Of a DNA stretch of 64,000 bases, positions 12,262 through 24,860 are shown in pieces (the stretch's first letter is position 1; the number at the start of each line of letters is the position of its first letter). The stretch is from Linnemannia elongata (lineage: Eukaryota; Mortierellomycota; Mortierellomycetes; Mortierellales; Mortierellaceae): contig JAXBDG010000005.1 of the NCBI GenBank assembly GCA_036320915.1, positions 1,984,001 through 2,048,000 of the forward strand. Direction: 5' to 3'. A model generated the notes under the pieces. The model worked only from the letters and a program-made list of their open reading frames with translations. It did not search any database and was not told the DNA's origin. Both the position numbers and the translations under genes were made by a program.

Positions 12262-14827
12262 GCAACAACAACAACAAGAAGAACAACAGCAGCAGCAAAA
12301 CCTCACCTCTGGCGCAACCGTGTCGTCCCCAGTTGTCAGTCCAGTGACCATCGGCAACCGGCCACCTCCAGCAGTTCCCGGCGACCCACAGTATATCACT
12401 GGCTCCGAGCTCGTGACTACCATTCAGACAGCCAACTCTGCCAGGACCAATGGCGCCAACTCGATCCCTGTCAGCTCCAAGCCTAGCGCCACCATGCCCC
12501 CTTCCTACAGCAGCTTGGCTCCCCCAATGTCGCCTGCCACCCACTGCAGCAGCCCTTCGGAAACCGGTGCTTCGGTGGCCTACTCGCTCCCTTCGCCTAA
12601 TATCCCCTCAGTGTCGACACCCCAGACGGAGGCATCGGCAGCCGCATCGCCATATCAGAGTAGTCCCCTGGCCCAAAATGCCTTCCAAACATCTACCTCG
12701 CAGCACTACCCGGTCCCTCCATCGACGCAGTCGTACTCGGCCCCTCCTCCATCGACGCAGTCGTACTCGACTCCTTCTCCATCTGCTTTCCAGCAACCTT
12801 ATCCTGTTCCTCAGCAGCAGCCATTGCCACCCCTACCTGTCCAGCAGCCTTTGCCCTACCCTGTCGCCACCCAGCCTTATACCCAACAACAACAGCAGTA
12901 TGCGCCACCTGCGCCCAATCCTGCCGCCCATTATGGCCACCGCCCCTATGTTATGCCAGGAAGCGAGAACCAATCATACCCTATTATCATGGCTATCGAC
13001 TGGGGCACCACCTATTCCTCAATGGCCTATGCATACCAGCAGGATGGCGAAGTACACGAAATCTCTACCTGGTAAGTCCCTTTCGTTGGTGGCGAGGGTG
13101 TGCATGTTTGCCTCATTCTGATGCAAAAAGGCTAACGAAAATTAAAATAATTGTTCTCCTTTTACCTCTAGGCCTAAGCAATCGCACAATTACCCCAAGG
13201 TGCCCACCTGCAATTTGTATGGACCGGACTCGAAGGAGATCTTGGAGTGGGGATACCCTGCCAAGATTGCCATGACCAAGCCCCCATACAAGAACCACGT
13301 CTTGCTCTCAAAATACAAGTTGCACTTGGACGAGTCTTCGGGACCTCACCCACCTCTACCTAACGGATTGACGGTCGTCGACGCGATTGCGGATTACCTC
13401 CGCTTGTTCCATGCCCATGTTGTCCAGGTAATTGGTTTACGTTCATGCATTTTTTTGTCATTTGCTATTGCACTGTAGAAAGTCTAGGGAGGGCAGGAAA
13501 GGGCAAGGGATTAACCACGCAATTTGTTATGGTGTGTTTATTTTAGACGGCATTGAGGGGATTCGGATCTGCATTCGAGCAGCACCACATCCAGTACTGT
13601 CTCTCTGTTCCGGCCATGTGGACGGACCACGCCAAGGCAGTGATGAGACAGGCAGCCCTCCAAGCAGGCATGATTACGCCCATGGACCCGCCCCACCGCC
13701 TACTTTTGATCTCAGAGCCCGAGGCTGCGGCGCTTTACTGCGAAAAGAAATGCGACCAGTTCTCGATCGGCCACGGCCAACGGTTCATGATTTGCGATGC
13801 CGGTGGTGGAACGGTCGACTTGATTGTGTTCGAGGTGGCATCAGGACCCCGTGGACGAACATTGCGCGAGGTCACACGTGGAAGCGGACACAGCTGCGGA
13901 TCTATCTTTTTGGATGAACGTATGGAGGTGTTGTTGAGGCGCAAGTTTTCAAAGTGGCAGGACAAGGGTCTCACCCCGGCCAACTGGACCCAGCTCATGG
14001 ATACATTTATTCATCAGGTCAAGCCGCTCTTTGACGGCATCGATGACCAGTATATCACCATGCCGGCCGTTCCTGGACGCGCGGATCTGACTGACTATGA
14101 TATCGGGCTCGAGGATGGAGTGCTAACGATCACGGCAGAGGAGATGAGACGGGAGGTCTTTGACCCAGTGGTGGACGATGTTCTGCGTCTGATTCAGCAC
14201 CAGCTCCAGCAGACCAACTTTAATTGCCATGCCATCTTCATGGTGGGTGGATTTGGTAGTTCTGGGTACTTGAACACGCGTGTCCGGGCTGAGTTTGGAA
14301 GCAGGGTCGGTTTGATTGCGATGCCCCCTCGCGCAGAGCTAGCGGTCGTCCGTGGAGCAGCCTTGGCAGGAATCTCTCCTCGCGTGGTCGCTGCCCGCGT
14401 CGCCAGACGGTTTTATGGAGTCGACTCGTTGATGAGCTTTGAATTCGGAGTCGACATGCCGCACAAGCAGGTGCGGGACAACGAAGGCCATATGCGTGCT
14501 CGGGATCGGTTCTCGGTATATGTGGTCCCTGGCCAACAGATCGGGATCGACGAATGCATCACCAAGCGGTATGTGACCTACCAGTACCCGAACCCGATCA
14601 ACTCGCCGCTGTATGCCTGCTCGGCGATGACCCTGCCCCGCTATGTTGACAGTCCGCTGGTGGAGAAGATTGGCGACTTTTTGATCCCCTTGCCCTTCAT
14701 TCCAGGTGCGGTCGCTGGTCAAAAGATTGTCTTTGAGCTTCGGATGTATTTTGGAGCGACAGAAATCCGAGCTGAGGCTGAGGTCAATGGTGTTGTTGTC
14801 AGCACAAGGTGCCATTTCGCTGGATGA
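12020..14827 (+). CDS. HSPA12-type Hsp70-family protein with polyQ N-terminus
   Basis: Exons 12020-13071, 13172-13427 and 13547-14827 give 862 residues. The start MFFLKKKKK is chosen over an upstream in-frame ATG in a CT-rich leader. Residues about 50-92 are almost pure glutamine, followed by a Pro/Ser/Gln-rich disordered region to about 320. The actin-fold ATPase domain then begins: phosphate-1 loop DWGTTYSS, phosphate-2 loop DAGGGTVDL, and adenosine-site loop VGGFGSSGYL, all intact, so ATP binding is likely. The remainder resembles the HSPA12 group, which lacks the canonical Hsp70 substrate-binding lid, rather than cytosolic Ssa-type chaperones. No EEVD tail is present. Such proteins are abundant in Mucoromycota and filamentous fungi, with no defined substrate. 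It lies 604 bp downstream of another Q/P-rich gene on the same strand. Confidence 0.88.
12167..12297 (+). repeat. Long CAA/CAG tract encoding polyglutamine
   Basis: About 130 bp of mixed CAA and CAG codons, interrupted once by two GAA codons, encode the polyglutamine of the Hsp70-like protein. On the opposite strand the same tract reads as long runs of leucine or cysteine, which are artefacts. Confidence 0.9.
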
Positions 14828-17050
14828 AAATGGAGAGGTGGAGGTGAAGCTGAAGTCGAATGAGAAGGGGAGAAGGAAGGATGGTCAGGGAAGGGCAAAG
14901 CAAGGCTCTTTCCGAGGCTGTATCGCTCTACTGCGATTATCAAAACTACTTCGTAATCCAAAGAATAAATTATTCCTAGTAATGTAACCAATAACACACC
15001 TTCAACCAATGGTCTATTCCACATGCATGTGCTTTGCATAACCCCTGCTGTCTTGTTGTTTTAAACCCATGTAAGTATGTGAAACTATCACGGTTTAGGC
15101 CCCACTGTTCTGACTTCTTGCTTGCCTGCATATCTCTGTTCACACCCACCCACAGACTCCTCCATCCCTTGCCCTTGGTTTTTGCCCTTTTTTTATTTTC
15201 CTGCTTATTTTTACTCTAGTCCGTGGTTGTCCGACGGGTAGAAAAGGGGGACGAGGGAACAAAAAGTGAGGGATGAAGAAGGGGAGAGTAAGAAGGAGGG
15301 CACCAGATCAAGGAATGGGCGGGCGTCACTTCTCCTCCGAGGGAACATACGAAAGAAAGAAGGAAGAGAGAAGAAAGAACAAAAGAAGTAATAGTAGCAT
15401 TGGATGCAAAAATAAACAGATAAAGCTGTGTGCATCCTTTGTTGTTGTTTTTGATGTTATGTATGTTCAAGCAGTAACGCGATAAGAGGATGATCCGAGA
15501 GGTGAGGAGAGGGTATTCTTATAGTTGCGGGTTATTGTTGTTTTTGTTTTTATGTTGGGGTGTGTTCTTTGTCCGTTCTTTTCGTCTATTGACACGTCAT
15601 GGTCATTCTTGGTGAGCTGGTTTACTGTTCTGTTTCGTTTGCGGCTGTTGTTCAATGAACGCACAGAAAGCCAACTAAAAAATAATGAGTGTGTTTGATG
15701 GAGTGGTCTTTTGAATAGAATGACATGAACAACCACAACGGTTGACAATGAGATAGAAGGAGCACGGCCTTTGTGTTCAGAGGATCGTTGCGTTTGATTG
15801 ATTTGGGTTCTGTGGGTTGAGCCCAACGAACGACGAGTGTTTTTTTCTCTTGTACACTGTGCACATACCACAGACACACAGACATCATCCGAATGGTACC
15901 TTCAGCAAAATAAATCTCCCTTTCTTTAATCCACCGATGACCTTTTTTTCCTTTTATCTTTTATGTGCTGACCCATTCCCTTTGTTGCCCTTTACTCTCC
16001 TTTTTTCTCTCTTCTTTTTCTTCTTTCTCTTCTTTTTCTTCATCTCTTGTTTTCTCTCCTCTTCTCTTCGAATGACTTCTTCCCTTCTATCTTTGCATCC
16101 ATTCTCCTCTTATCTCCTCTTCATCCTCTCCTCTTCTTAACCCTACCCTTGGGTAGCCGTCTACATCATCCTTCTCCACGATTTTATTCCTCTTTGGTTC
16201 CTTCACCCCATCATTACCTTCTCTCCTGCGTGCATCCCTCCTTCCTTCTTTCCTTTCTTCTTTCCTTTTAACCATTAATCGGCGTTCCTTATTCCTTTCC
16301 TGCAGAACAAAAACGATACGTTAACGAGTTATTTACTTCGCATCACCCACATCGGATTCTCTTTCACTTTGGCCCCATTTGTCTCTCTTCTCTCCTTTCT
16401 TATTCTTTCTCGTCTCTTCGCTTCTCTTCTTCTCCTCATCATTCAGTTGTTCTTTTTCTTTTTTTCTTTTCTTTTCTTTATTTTATTTCGTCTCATCTTC
16501 TTGCTCTTTTCTTCACACTCACGCTACCTTACAATCTATTCTTTAGCTCTTCAACTTGTTTTCTCATCCTCCCTTCTCTCTCTCCTCACTCACTCTCTCC
16601 TTCTTCCGTCCCCTTTCCGCCCTTTACCTTATTCGTCCCCTTCTCCCACTCTTTTCCTTTCCCTTCCCTTCCCTCCCGGTCCTTTTCTTATCTCTTTTGC
16701 ATTTGCGATCCTCCGTCAGACGACATTTTTCTCGTCCGTGCATCAGTGACAAACGTTCTCTTGTACCACTCATTGTCACAACCTGCAGCACATTTTCTTT
16801 TTCCTTTCCTGATCCGCATCCTTTCCCCTTCACCCTCTTTTTTTTTTTTTTTTTTTTTTTTTTATCGCACTTGCAGAGTTGGACTCGCGGCACGCAGACA
16901 ACCAACCACACACACCCTGCATTCGTCAAACAGGGTCAAAGGAGGGAAAATCAACAACAACAAGACACTCGCTCGCGCCTACAAAAGATCGAGAACGAGC
17001 GGTTGATATAGCCTGAAAACGCGAAGACGTAGAAGAAGAGGAAAAACGAC
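14828..17050. other. Spacer with CT-rich leader of the antiporter gene
   Basis: No gene is supported. After the Hsp70-like stop come A/T-rich sequences with AATAAA at about 14963. From about 15900 to 16870 the plus strand is strongly CT-rich and ends in a long T run (about 16840-16863). This is the pattern seen upstream of several plus-strand genes here and probably contains the antiporter promoter and 5' leader. Confidence 0.55.
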
Positions 17051-18363
17051 ATGCCGTCGCCAATTGTTTTCGACACGGCGCCAGAGCACGTCGCATATGC
17101 GCTTCTAGGATGCTTCATCATCTTTTTTGGCCTTGTCAGTTTGTTTGTCAAGGAAAAGCTGTTCATCTCCGAGGCATGTAAGTTGACCCTTTGATATATT
17201 TGTTGCTTATACTCTTGATTACACCCTTCCTTCCTTCCTTTACTTCCTCCTTCCCTCCCTTTCGCTAAGCTACACTCAAAAAGAAAAAAGGCTTCGTGTG
17301 CGTGTGGGCCTTGCAGATTTGTGTGCTGGTTTGCAAATGAATCAGGTCCATAACTACTGCTACTACCTGCTTGTTGGTCTTCGTTTAATATGCAACACTT
17401 CATTCTGCACTAGTCCTTCCCTTCCTCCTGGCCCATCACCCAATGCAGACACACATGCACACACACCTCCTTCTCTACCCACTTTGATCCCCTTCTCTTT
17501 CGTCTTGCTCTCTTTCACGTCGAACATTAGCTCTTGGCTTACCTTCCCTTTTCCTCTCCTTCAATTTTTGAATTTTTGTCTCTTGGTTTCCTTTCTCTTC
17601 TCTCTGTCCTTTCCTCCTCTCTCGGGGATAGACAAAAAACGCGCTAGTTCTTTACAACCTTCTTGTCAAAGCAAAACACACATGCACACGCTAGCGACAA
17701 TGGCTCCTGCACATACGCAAGTGTGATCCATGCGGTTCCTTGTCTAAAGAAGTAATTCTCCGCCCCTCCCCATTCCTTTCTGTCCCTTAAAACTCTCTTT
17801 TTTTTCACTTCCTTCTTCACAGAACAAACACACATAAGGATTTTTGAGAGAAGTGTTCAGGATGGTTTAGCATTCACATTACAAAATGACTCTGTTCGTT
17901 CCCTCCATTTTTTGTTTTATGAGGTTTCCTTTGGGGGGTGTATGTTGGAGGGGATTTATTAATGGATATCTTGTCAAAGAGACTGTCGGGACTCAAGATT
18001 CTTTAAACGCGAAAAGTCATTGATCAGTTATTACTGCAGACAAACGAGGCAAAGCGCGGCCAACCACGTAATTGAGCAAAACGGTCAAAAGAATGGCATG
18101 ACTACAGCGACATTAGCCCATTAGCCCCATCGTTCACCTCATCTACTATATGAAATTACGCTTCTCCACTGTGATCTGGTGACGATCTCAAAAACTGGTC
18201 GATATCGGTTATGTCGTCGTTTTTTTTTTTTTTTTTTTTGTTTGTTTGTTCATTGTTTGTTTGTTCATTATTGTTATTTGAGGTCGCAGTGGAGTTCTGA
18301 ACCTTCCTGATACAGTCGCTCGGTGTTCTGCTTACTGCTGCCTTCTATTCGATGAGAGTACTT

Positions 18364-18399
<36 letters not shown>

Positions 18400-21277
18400 G
18401 AGGCAATATTCTTCGATCAGTGTTGATTACTGTTGGGAGGGGGTTTGATAGTTCTGTTGGTTAAATGGAACGAGCAGAGAGGGACATGTGTCATTAATTT
18501 GACCCCAACATACGTCGCGTTTTTTTTGTGCAACACACTAATGTTGTTTTTTGTCTATAGTCGTGTCCACAGCGTTCGGGATCATCATTGGACCGTACGC
18601 GATTGGGATATTCGATCCAATGTCATGGTCAAAATTTGATACTGTGACCCAAGAGTTCACGAGAATTGTCATCGCTGTCCAGGTCATGGCAGCAGGAGTA
18701 TCGCTACCAAGGTAAGCAACCAGCCTAGCTTATCCCCTTTTCTCCATAGCAAACCTGCATTGGAGCAATGACTGACCATAAGCCGTATTTCTTTCTATGC
18801 AATAGGTCGTACATGGTGAAAGAGAAGCGGTCGCTGTTTATGATGATTGTGCCGCTTATGATTCTGATGTGGCTCACGTCAGCCTTGTTGATCTGGGGCA
18901 TGATTCCCAACCTGGATTTCGTAAGGATACAAACCACCCGATTACGCTTCATGGAGCCACTCTCTTTTCTCTTTGAGGGGGAAAGGAAGCAAGGAGTAGT
19001 TCTTTGATTTTTTTTTTCCGTGCTAACCAGAAAGGTGTCTTTCGATAACATGACATTTAGGTCGAGTCAATGGTACTGGCAGCATGTGTGACACCCACGG
19101 ATCCTGTCCTGTCCAACTCGGTCGTCAAGGGTCGCTTTGCAGAGAAACACGTACCACCCAGGATTCGCTACCTACTCTCAGCAGAGTCCGGCATCAACGA
19201 CGGCATGGGACTACCCTTTTTGTTCCTGGGTCTCTACTTGATGCGCGAGAGGACGATCGGCACTGCGGTCGCCAAATGGTTCTATATGATCTGGGCGTAC
19301 CAAATTGTTTTGAGTATTGTCCTTGGAGGCTTGATTGGCGCAGCGGCCAGGAAGGCGGTCAAGGGTGCCAAGAACAGGAACCTGATTGACAAGGAGTCTT
19401 TCTTGGTGTTTTCTATTGCGTTAGCCTTGGCTGTTGCAGGATGTGTCAGTATCTTGGCGTCGGATGACCTGCTCGCGTGTTTTATTGCCGGCAACGTCTT
19501 TGCCTGGGAGTAAGTCTTCTCCGTCCTACGTTATTTGTTAGAGACATTAACATCTGAGCCAACAAATATTAACTCGACTTTCACTCTTGCAAAACCAAAT
19601 AGCGACTGGTTTTCGAACGAGATCGCAGAGGCGCATATTCAAGAGACGATCGATATGCTTCTCAACTTGGCGTGCTTTGTCTACATTGGCGCCTCAATCC
19701 CATTCGCCAACTTCCATGACATGGCCCTGGAACTCTCGGTCTGGCGTCTCATCGTACTCGCAATCCTGATCCTCATGCTGCGTCGACTCCCCTTTGTGAT
19801 GGCGCTCAAGAGATTCATCCCGGCGTTAGCCAGTTATAGGGAGGCGGCGTTTGCGGGATGGTTTGGACCCATCGGTGTCGGAGCAGTGTTTTTCTCCAAA
19901 GTGACCGCATCCATGACCAATCCCAGCAACTTGGGCGACAATCCGCACAATATTGAGAGACTCCTTCGTGTTCGGTCGGTGGTTTATCCTGTCGTCATGT
20001 TTTTGGTCCTATCGAGTGTCTTGATTCATGGCGTCACGGTGCCGTTGCTGCATCTGCAATACAAGTATACGAGGACATGGTCTAGGAAGCGTGAGGAGTC
20101 GAGCCATGTGGTCACACGGTTGCCGCATATTAATATCGGGGATGAGATTGTATTGCGCCCGCCGACTATTAGTGGATCGAGCGTTGGTGGGTTGATGGAG
20201 GGTGATGCTGAGCAGCGGACGATTGGATATGATAACCAGCGGTCGATTGGGTATGACAACCAGAGGTCCATTAACCAGAGGTCATTGCTGGGATACAATG
20301 GGTTTGGACTTGCAGGACCGGATCTGAGCAGGACGAGTACCAACAACACGAGGACCCTGGATGATGTGGTACAGGAGATGAGGGAGGCTGCCAAGGGTAA
20401 AGGAGTCAGGAGTCCGAATGTTGCGGCATTGAGTATGGGTGGTTCCACCCCTGTTCTTGAAAGTAGTGGAGTACATCCGTTGACGATGGTCAGCAGTAAC
20501 GAGTCACCTTACCCCGAGATCCAAATCGACGATCGCAGTAGCAGTACTAACAGCAGCAGAGGTGCAGGACAGCATCAGCAGGAGTTCGACATTGGTGCTC
20601 CAAACGACGAGGCACAGATCTTCCAGTCGTTGAAGGAAAGTCATCCGGCGAGCCAGGGTCTTCATATCCAGAGACAGCAGAACGATGTCCGATCGGCGTC
20701 TGGTTCTGGATCCTCGGATGATTCAGCAAGGACGATCTCTGCATCCCCCCTTGATCCGCCACCATTATTGTCGCACCAGCAACAAATATTACACGGTTCT
20801 GATACAGAGCCAATCACGGCCGAATATCTCTACGACGATCCTCGCCACCAATATCCCCAACAACAACAATATCACACCAGCCCTCACAGCCACAATGACA
20901 GGAACAGCAACGAGTACCGAGAAGTGGAGCGGGAGGAGGACAACGGAGTCATTCGGATCGTGACCCACGAGGCCGGGAAACCAGATCAGGTGCAGATCCA
21001 ACTCGACCAGAGACATGAAGCTCATCCTCACCAAGTAGATCAACAAATACTGCAACAGCAACAGTTGCAACAATTACATCAACAGCAGCAACAGCAAAGA
21101 CAACCTTCTGTTCATTCGTATGACGGTGTTGGGCCAATGGATGTCGGATCTGTATCGATACCACTCGCCCCACAACCATATCAACCACAACAAGCACAGC
21201 AGCAACAGCCGCCACCATCATCGTCCCGAAGTCAGCAACATGGCTTTCATATCGACATTGATTCTTTATCGCCTTAA
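17051..21277 (+). CDS. NHA1: Plasma-membrane Na+/H+ antiporter (NHA1/Sod2 type, CPA1)
   Basis: Five exons (17051-17177, 18561-18711, 18806-18920, 19061-19509, 19603-21277) give 838 residues. The N-terminal ~430 residues hold about a dozen hydrophobic helices, starting with AYALLGCFIIFFGLVSL. Conserved CPA1 blocks are present: TDPVLSNSVVKGRFAEKHVP, AESGINDG, and ASDDLLACFIAGNVFAWDDW. Fungal NHA1/Sod2 proteins exchange Na+, Li+ or K+ for protons and end in a long cytosolic tail needed for osmotic and pH responses. Here the tail (about 400 residues) is Gln/Ser/His-rich and contains a short internal repeat of the form IGYDNQRS. Intron 1 is 1383 nt, far longer than the others in this window. The ATG at 17051 gives the typical short extracellular start before the first helix. 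Confidence 0.93.
17178..18560 (+). other. Unusually long first intron of the antiporter gene
   Basis: The intron begins GTAAGT at 17178 and ends TATAG at 18560. It contains a T-rich run at about 18222-18239 and an A31 run at 18366-18396. I see no coding exon whose inclusion would keep frame and resemble the family, and no structured RNA I can name. Confidence 0.7.
18366..18396. repeat. A31 homopolymer in intron
   Basis: A run of 31 A inside the long intron of the antiporter gene, about 130 nt after a T-rich run. Confidence 0.85.
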
Positions 21278-23127
21278 GACACTCTTCACCCCTACACCCT
21301 CACATCACCAACCGAAGAAATAAGTGTCCAAGACACAGACACAATACACACACATTAATAGCTTCTCTCGCTCACTCACTCCGGTGCGTCAATTGACCCA
21401 TTGATGCGCATGTACTGTACGATATCCATTTCTCTTTCTTTTCTTTTTAGTCAACAATACCAACAAAAATGAACAACCCTAATAAAAAAAAATGTAATTT
21501 TGATAATGGTTTCGCGATCGAAGGAATGAGAAGTGTTGCCGGGTTCAGGGAAATGAAAAGGAGAAAAGAAAAAAAGAAAAATTGTGGGGAAGGTGCGTGG
21601 TGAGGAGAAGGGGAAGGGGGGGGGATATGATGCATTTTTGTTCTCCTCGGATCTAGGGGAAGTAGAAGAAAGTGTTGGGTGATCCTTTTTTTTTTTCTTG
21701 GGATCTGACCATTCTGCACCTTCTCCGTTTCAAGACAACCGTTCTCTTGTCGAGTATATATAGTCCTGTTGCTGTTTGCTTAAAAGTGCCAATTTTTTTT
21801 TTCTTTCCAAGGCGCTTTGGAACGAGGGCAAGGAGTCAAGAGTGTGTGACAAGTAAGGAGAAAATAACCAGGAGCGTAGGAAAATAATTAAGAACGAGAT
21901 GGGGTAGATCGAAGTTGCCATGTTTTGTTTATATGCAGTAACGTTTTTTGCGTGGTATGAAAAAAAAAAGACAGAAGATGAGATGATGTGATGTGAGTAG
22001 AGTGACACAAGAGCAACGAGAACAAGGGAAAACATGCCTGTCTGCTTGTCAATTCTTCTTTTTTTTTTTCTTCTTTGTCATGTGGGTTGCGAACAAAAGC
22101 AAAAAAAATAAAAGAAAGTAATAGGTACTCGACTAAAGTAGAAACAATTGAATCTTGTCAAAGTTAACAGAAACCCACATGGGTATCATCCAAGAAAGTA
22201 AGGCAGCAATGGAGCAAAAGAGACAGGACAGGGTCTGTTTGGTATTGTGTGAATTGTGAAGTGAGGAAAAGTGCGGGCGCCAGTGAGAGTGCTTGGAGAA
22301 AGAAGTGACGAGGTGTGAGGTGTGTGAGGAGGAATATAAAAAAAAAAAAGAAGAATTGAGCCAACGGAAAATAACGACAAACTCTATGTTTGCATGTCTC
22401 TGAGTGCAGTGTGGAGAGGAAGGTGAAAGGGTGGACGGATTTGGTTCTGGCTGTCGGTCTGGCCGGGGACAGGCCTAAAGTGTAACTTTCACGTGCAATG
22501 AATCGATCGTATTCAATTGCATTATTACTATGTGTGTACTGTACTTCTGCTGAACAACACCCATGTTGTCGAGTGTCTTCACTCACTGTACTTTTCCAAT
22601 GAGGGTAGCCAATGGCAGGCAACCCTCTCGGCCCCCTCTGTTCATACACCCTTCGGCTGAATATTTCTTCGGCCCCTCTCATCTCATCGCCTTGAAGGCC
22701 AAGGTGAGAGTGAACCTTTTAGCTGTCAATTGGATACCTGTCGTCCCACTTTTTAGGTATGTGTGTGTGTGTGTCCATGGGCAAGAAAGCGGTTATTCTC
22801 CTCCCGTCCGACAGACATACTCTTCCACGCTGTGTTTTTCTGTATAACCATCCTTTGCGAGCCAGCCAGCCAGCCCAGCTGTATAGCCAAGACGAAAAAT
22901 AAAAATCATTCTTTTGCTCGTCTCCGGGGTAGTTGTTCGATCACATTTCCCCCTTACACGGCATACTACTGCATTTCGGTCACTCACTCCCCGTTGGTCG
23001 CACTCCTTCCCCCGCAATACATAAAAAGACACTCCTACACGCCCCTCTCCCCTTTTTTTCTTTTCTCTTCTCTTTTTCTCATTCATCAAACCACCCCTCC
23101 CCTCTCTCATACACATACACATACACA
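21278..23127. other. Spacer between antiporter and thiolase genes
   Basis: No gene is supported. AATAAA-like sequences lie at about 21482, after the antiporter. A CACGTG core occurs near 22491. The last 100 bp before the thiolase ATG are CT-rich, then (CATACA)-rich, as in other leaders. Short open frames here are Arg/Glu/Lys or Ser/Leu/Phe composition artefacts. Confidence 0.55.
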
Positions 23128-24860
23128 ATGTCCTCCCGCCTCGCTCAAATCTCTTCCCACTTGACTGTCCAGCCTACCGCTGCCCAGACCTCGTCCATCC
23201 CCACAAAGGTCGGCGTCAAGTCCCCCGAGGACGTTGTCATTGTCGATGCCGTCCGTACCCCCATGACCCGCGGCAAGAAGGGTGGCTTCAAGGACACCGT
23301 CCCGTAAGTTGCTCCTTCCCACTCTCTTTCTCTCTTGCGCATACTCTCACACTCTCGCTTTTATTATTGCGACCTACAGAGCCGATCAATGGCCTGGTTT
23401 TTTTTTTTCTGGATCACGGCTATCATTGAAAGGAAGCAATGGACTGCTCAAAGTCGTGTGGACCATTGAACCAGATCGATACACAGTTAACATGGAGCCA
23501 TGGGACACACTGGAGCACCTTTCACTGGAAACACTCTTGTTCGATCTGGAAGGACGCAGGGTTCTCTTTTCCCACACAACATCCGCAACTCCACACACAC
23601 ATAAAAATGCATATCCACTCACTATTACTCCTTGTTCAATTCATCCCCTAAAAACAAAATAGTGAGGACCTTTTGGCTGCCGTCCTCATCGCCATCAAGG
23701 AGCGCAACAAGATCGACCCCGCCATCGTTGACGATATCTGCGTTGGTAACGTTCTCCAGGCTGCCGGTGGTGCCACCGTCTCCCGCATGGCTGCTCTCTA
23801 TGCCGGATACCCCGAGAAGACCTCCATCTACACCACCAACCGTCAGTGCTCCTCTGGATTGCAGGCCGTTGTCAGCATCGCCACCCACATCCAGGCTGGT
23901 TTGATTGACATCGGTATCGGTGCCGGTGTTGAGTCCATGACCATGGGATACGGTCCCTCTGCCATGGCCCCCCAGACCTCCGAGAAGATCCCTGAGGCCT
24001 CTGAGGCTGCTGCCGACTGCCAGCTCCCCATGGGGTAAGCCCTTCGAACGTTTCAATGCTTTGCGATCCACTATATGACCAATTGGACGACTGGACATCG
24101 ATGACTTATACTTTATGTTTCCTTCCCCTCCTTTACTCTCTAAAGTATCACCTCCGAGAACGTCGCCTCCGACTTCAACATTACCCGTGAGAAGCAGGAC
24201 AAGTTCGCTGCCCTTTCCTTCGAGAAGGCCGCCCGCGCTCAGGCTGAGGGCAAGTTCGATCACGAGATCGTCCCCGTCAAGACCATCATCAAGGATGCCG
24301 AGGGTAACGAGAAGGAGGTCATTATCTCCAAGGATGATGGTATCCGTGCCGGTACCACCGTCGAGAGCTTGTCCAAGCTCCGCCCTGCCTTCGATGGTGC
24401 CACCACCGCTGGTAACGCCTCCCAGGTTTCCGATGGTGCCGCCGCTGTTCTCTTGATGAAGCGCAAGACCGCCGAGAAGCTCGGACTCCCCATTGTCGGC
24501 AAGTTCGTCGCCTCCGCCGTTGTTGGATGCCCTCCTCGCATCATGGGCGTTGGTCCCGCCGTTGCTATCCCCGCTGTCCTCAAGAAGATCGGCAAGGAGG
24601 TCAAGGATATCGATATTTTCGAGTTGAACGAGGCTTTCGCTTCCCAGGCTGTCTACTCCATTGAGACCTGCGGTCTTCCTTTGGAGAAGGTCAACCCCAA
24701 CGGTGGTGCCATCGCCATGGGCCACCCCTTGGGATGCACCGGTGCCCGCCAGATCGCCACCTTGATGCCCGAGTTGAAGCGCCAGGGCAAGAAGCTCGGT
24801 TTGACCACCATGTGCATTGGTACCGGTATGGGTATGGCTGCCGTCTTCGAGCGCGAGTAA
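23128..24860 (+). CDS. POT1: Peroxisomal 3-ketoacyl-CoA thiolase
   Basis: Exons 23128-23303, 23663-24034 and 24146-24860 give 420 residues, the usual length of type-I peroxisomal thiolases. It cleaves 3-ketoacyl-CoA with CoA to acetyl-CoA and a shortened acyl-CoA, the last step of beta-oxidation. Residues 4-12 (RLAQISSHL) match the PTS2 consensus R-L-x5-H-L, predicting Pex7-dependent import. Catalytic elements are complete: nucleophile C121 in NRQCSSGLQ, NEAFASQ, the GHPLGCTGARQ histidine block, and the second cysteine in CIGTGMGM. The exons show the strongest C-ending codon bias of any gene here except RPS15, suggesting high expression. A 425-residue open frame on the opposite strand is a mirror of this bias. 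Confidence 0.96.

Noticed and set aside
12128..12544. Poly-Leu and poly-Cys open frames opposite the Hsp70-like gene
   Set aside because: They are reverse readings of the CAA/CAG tract.
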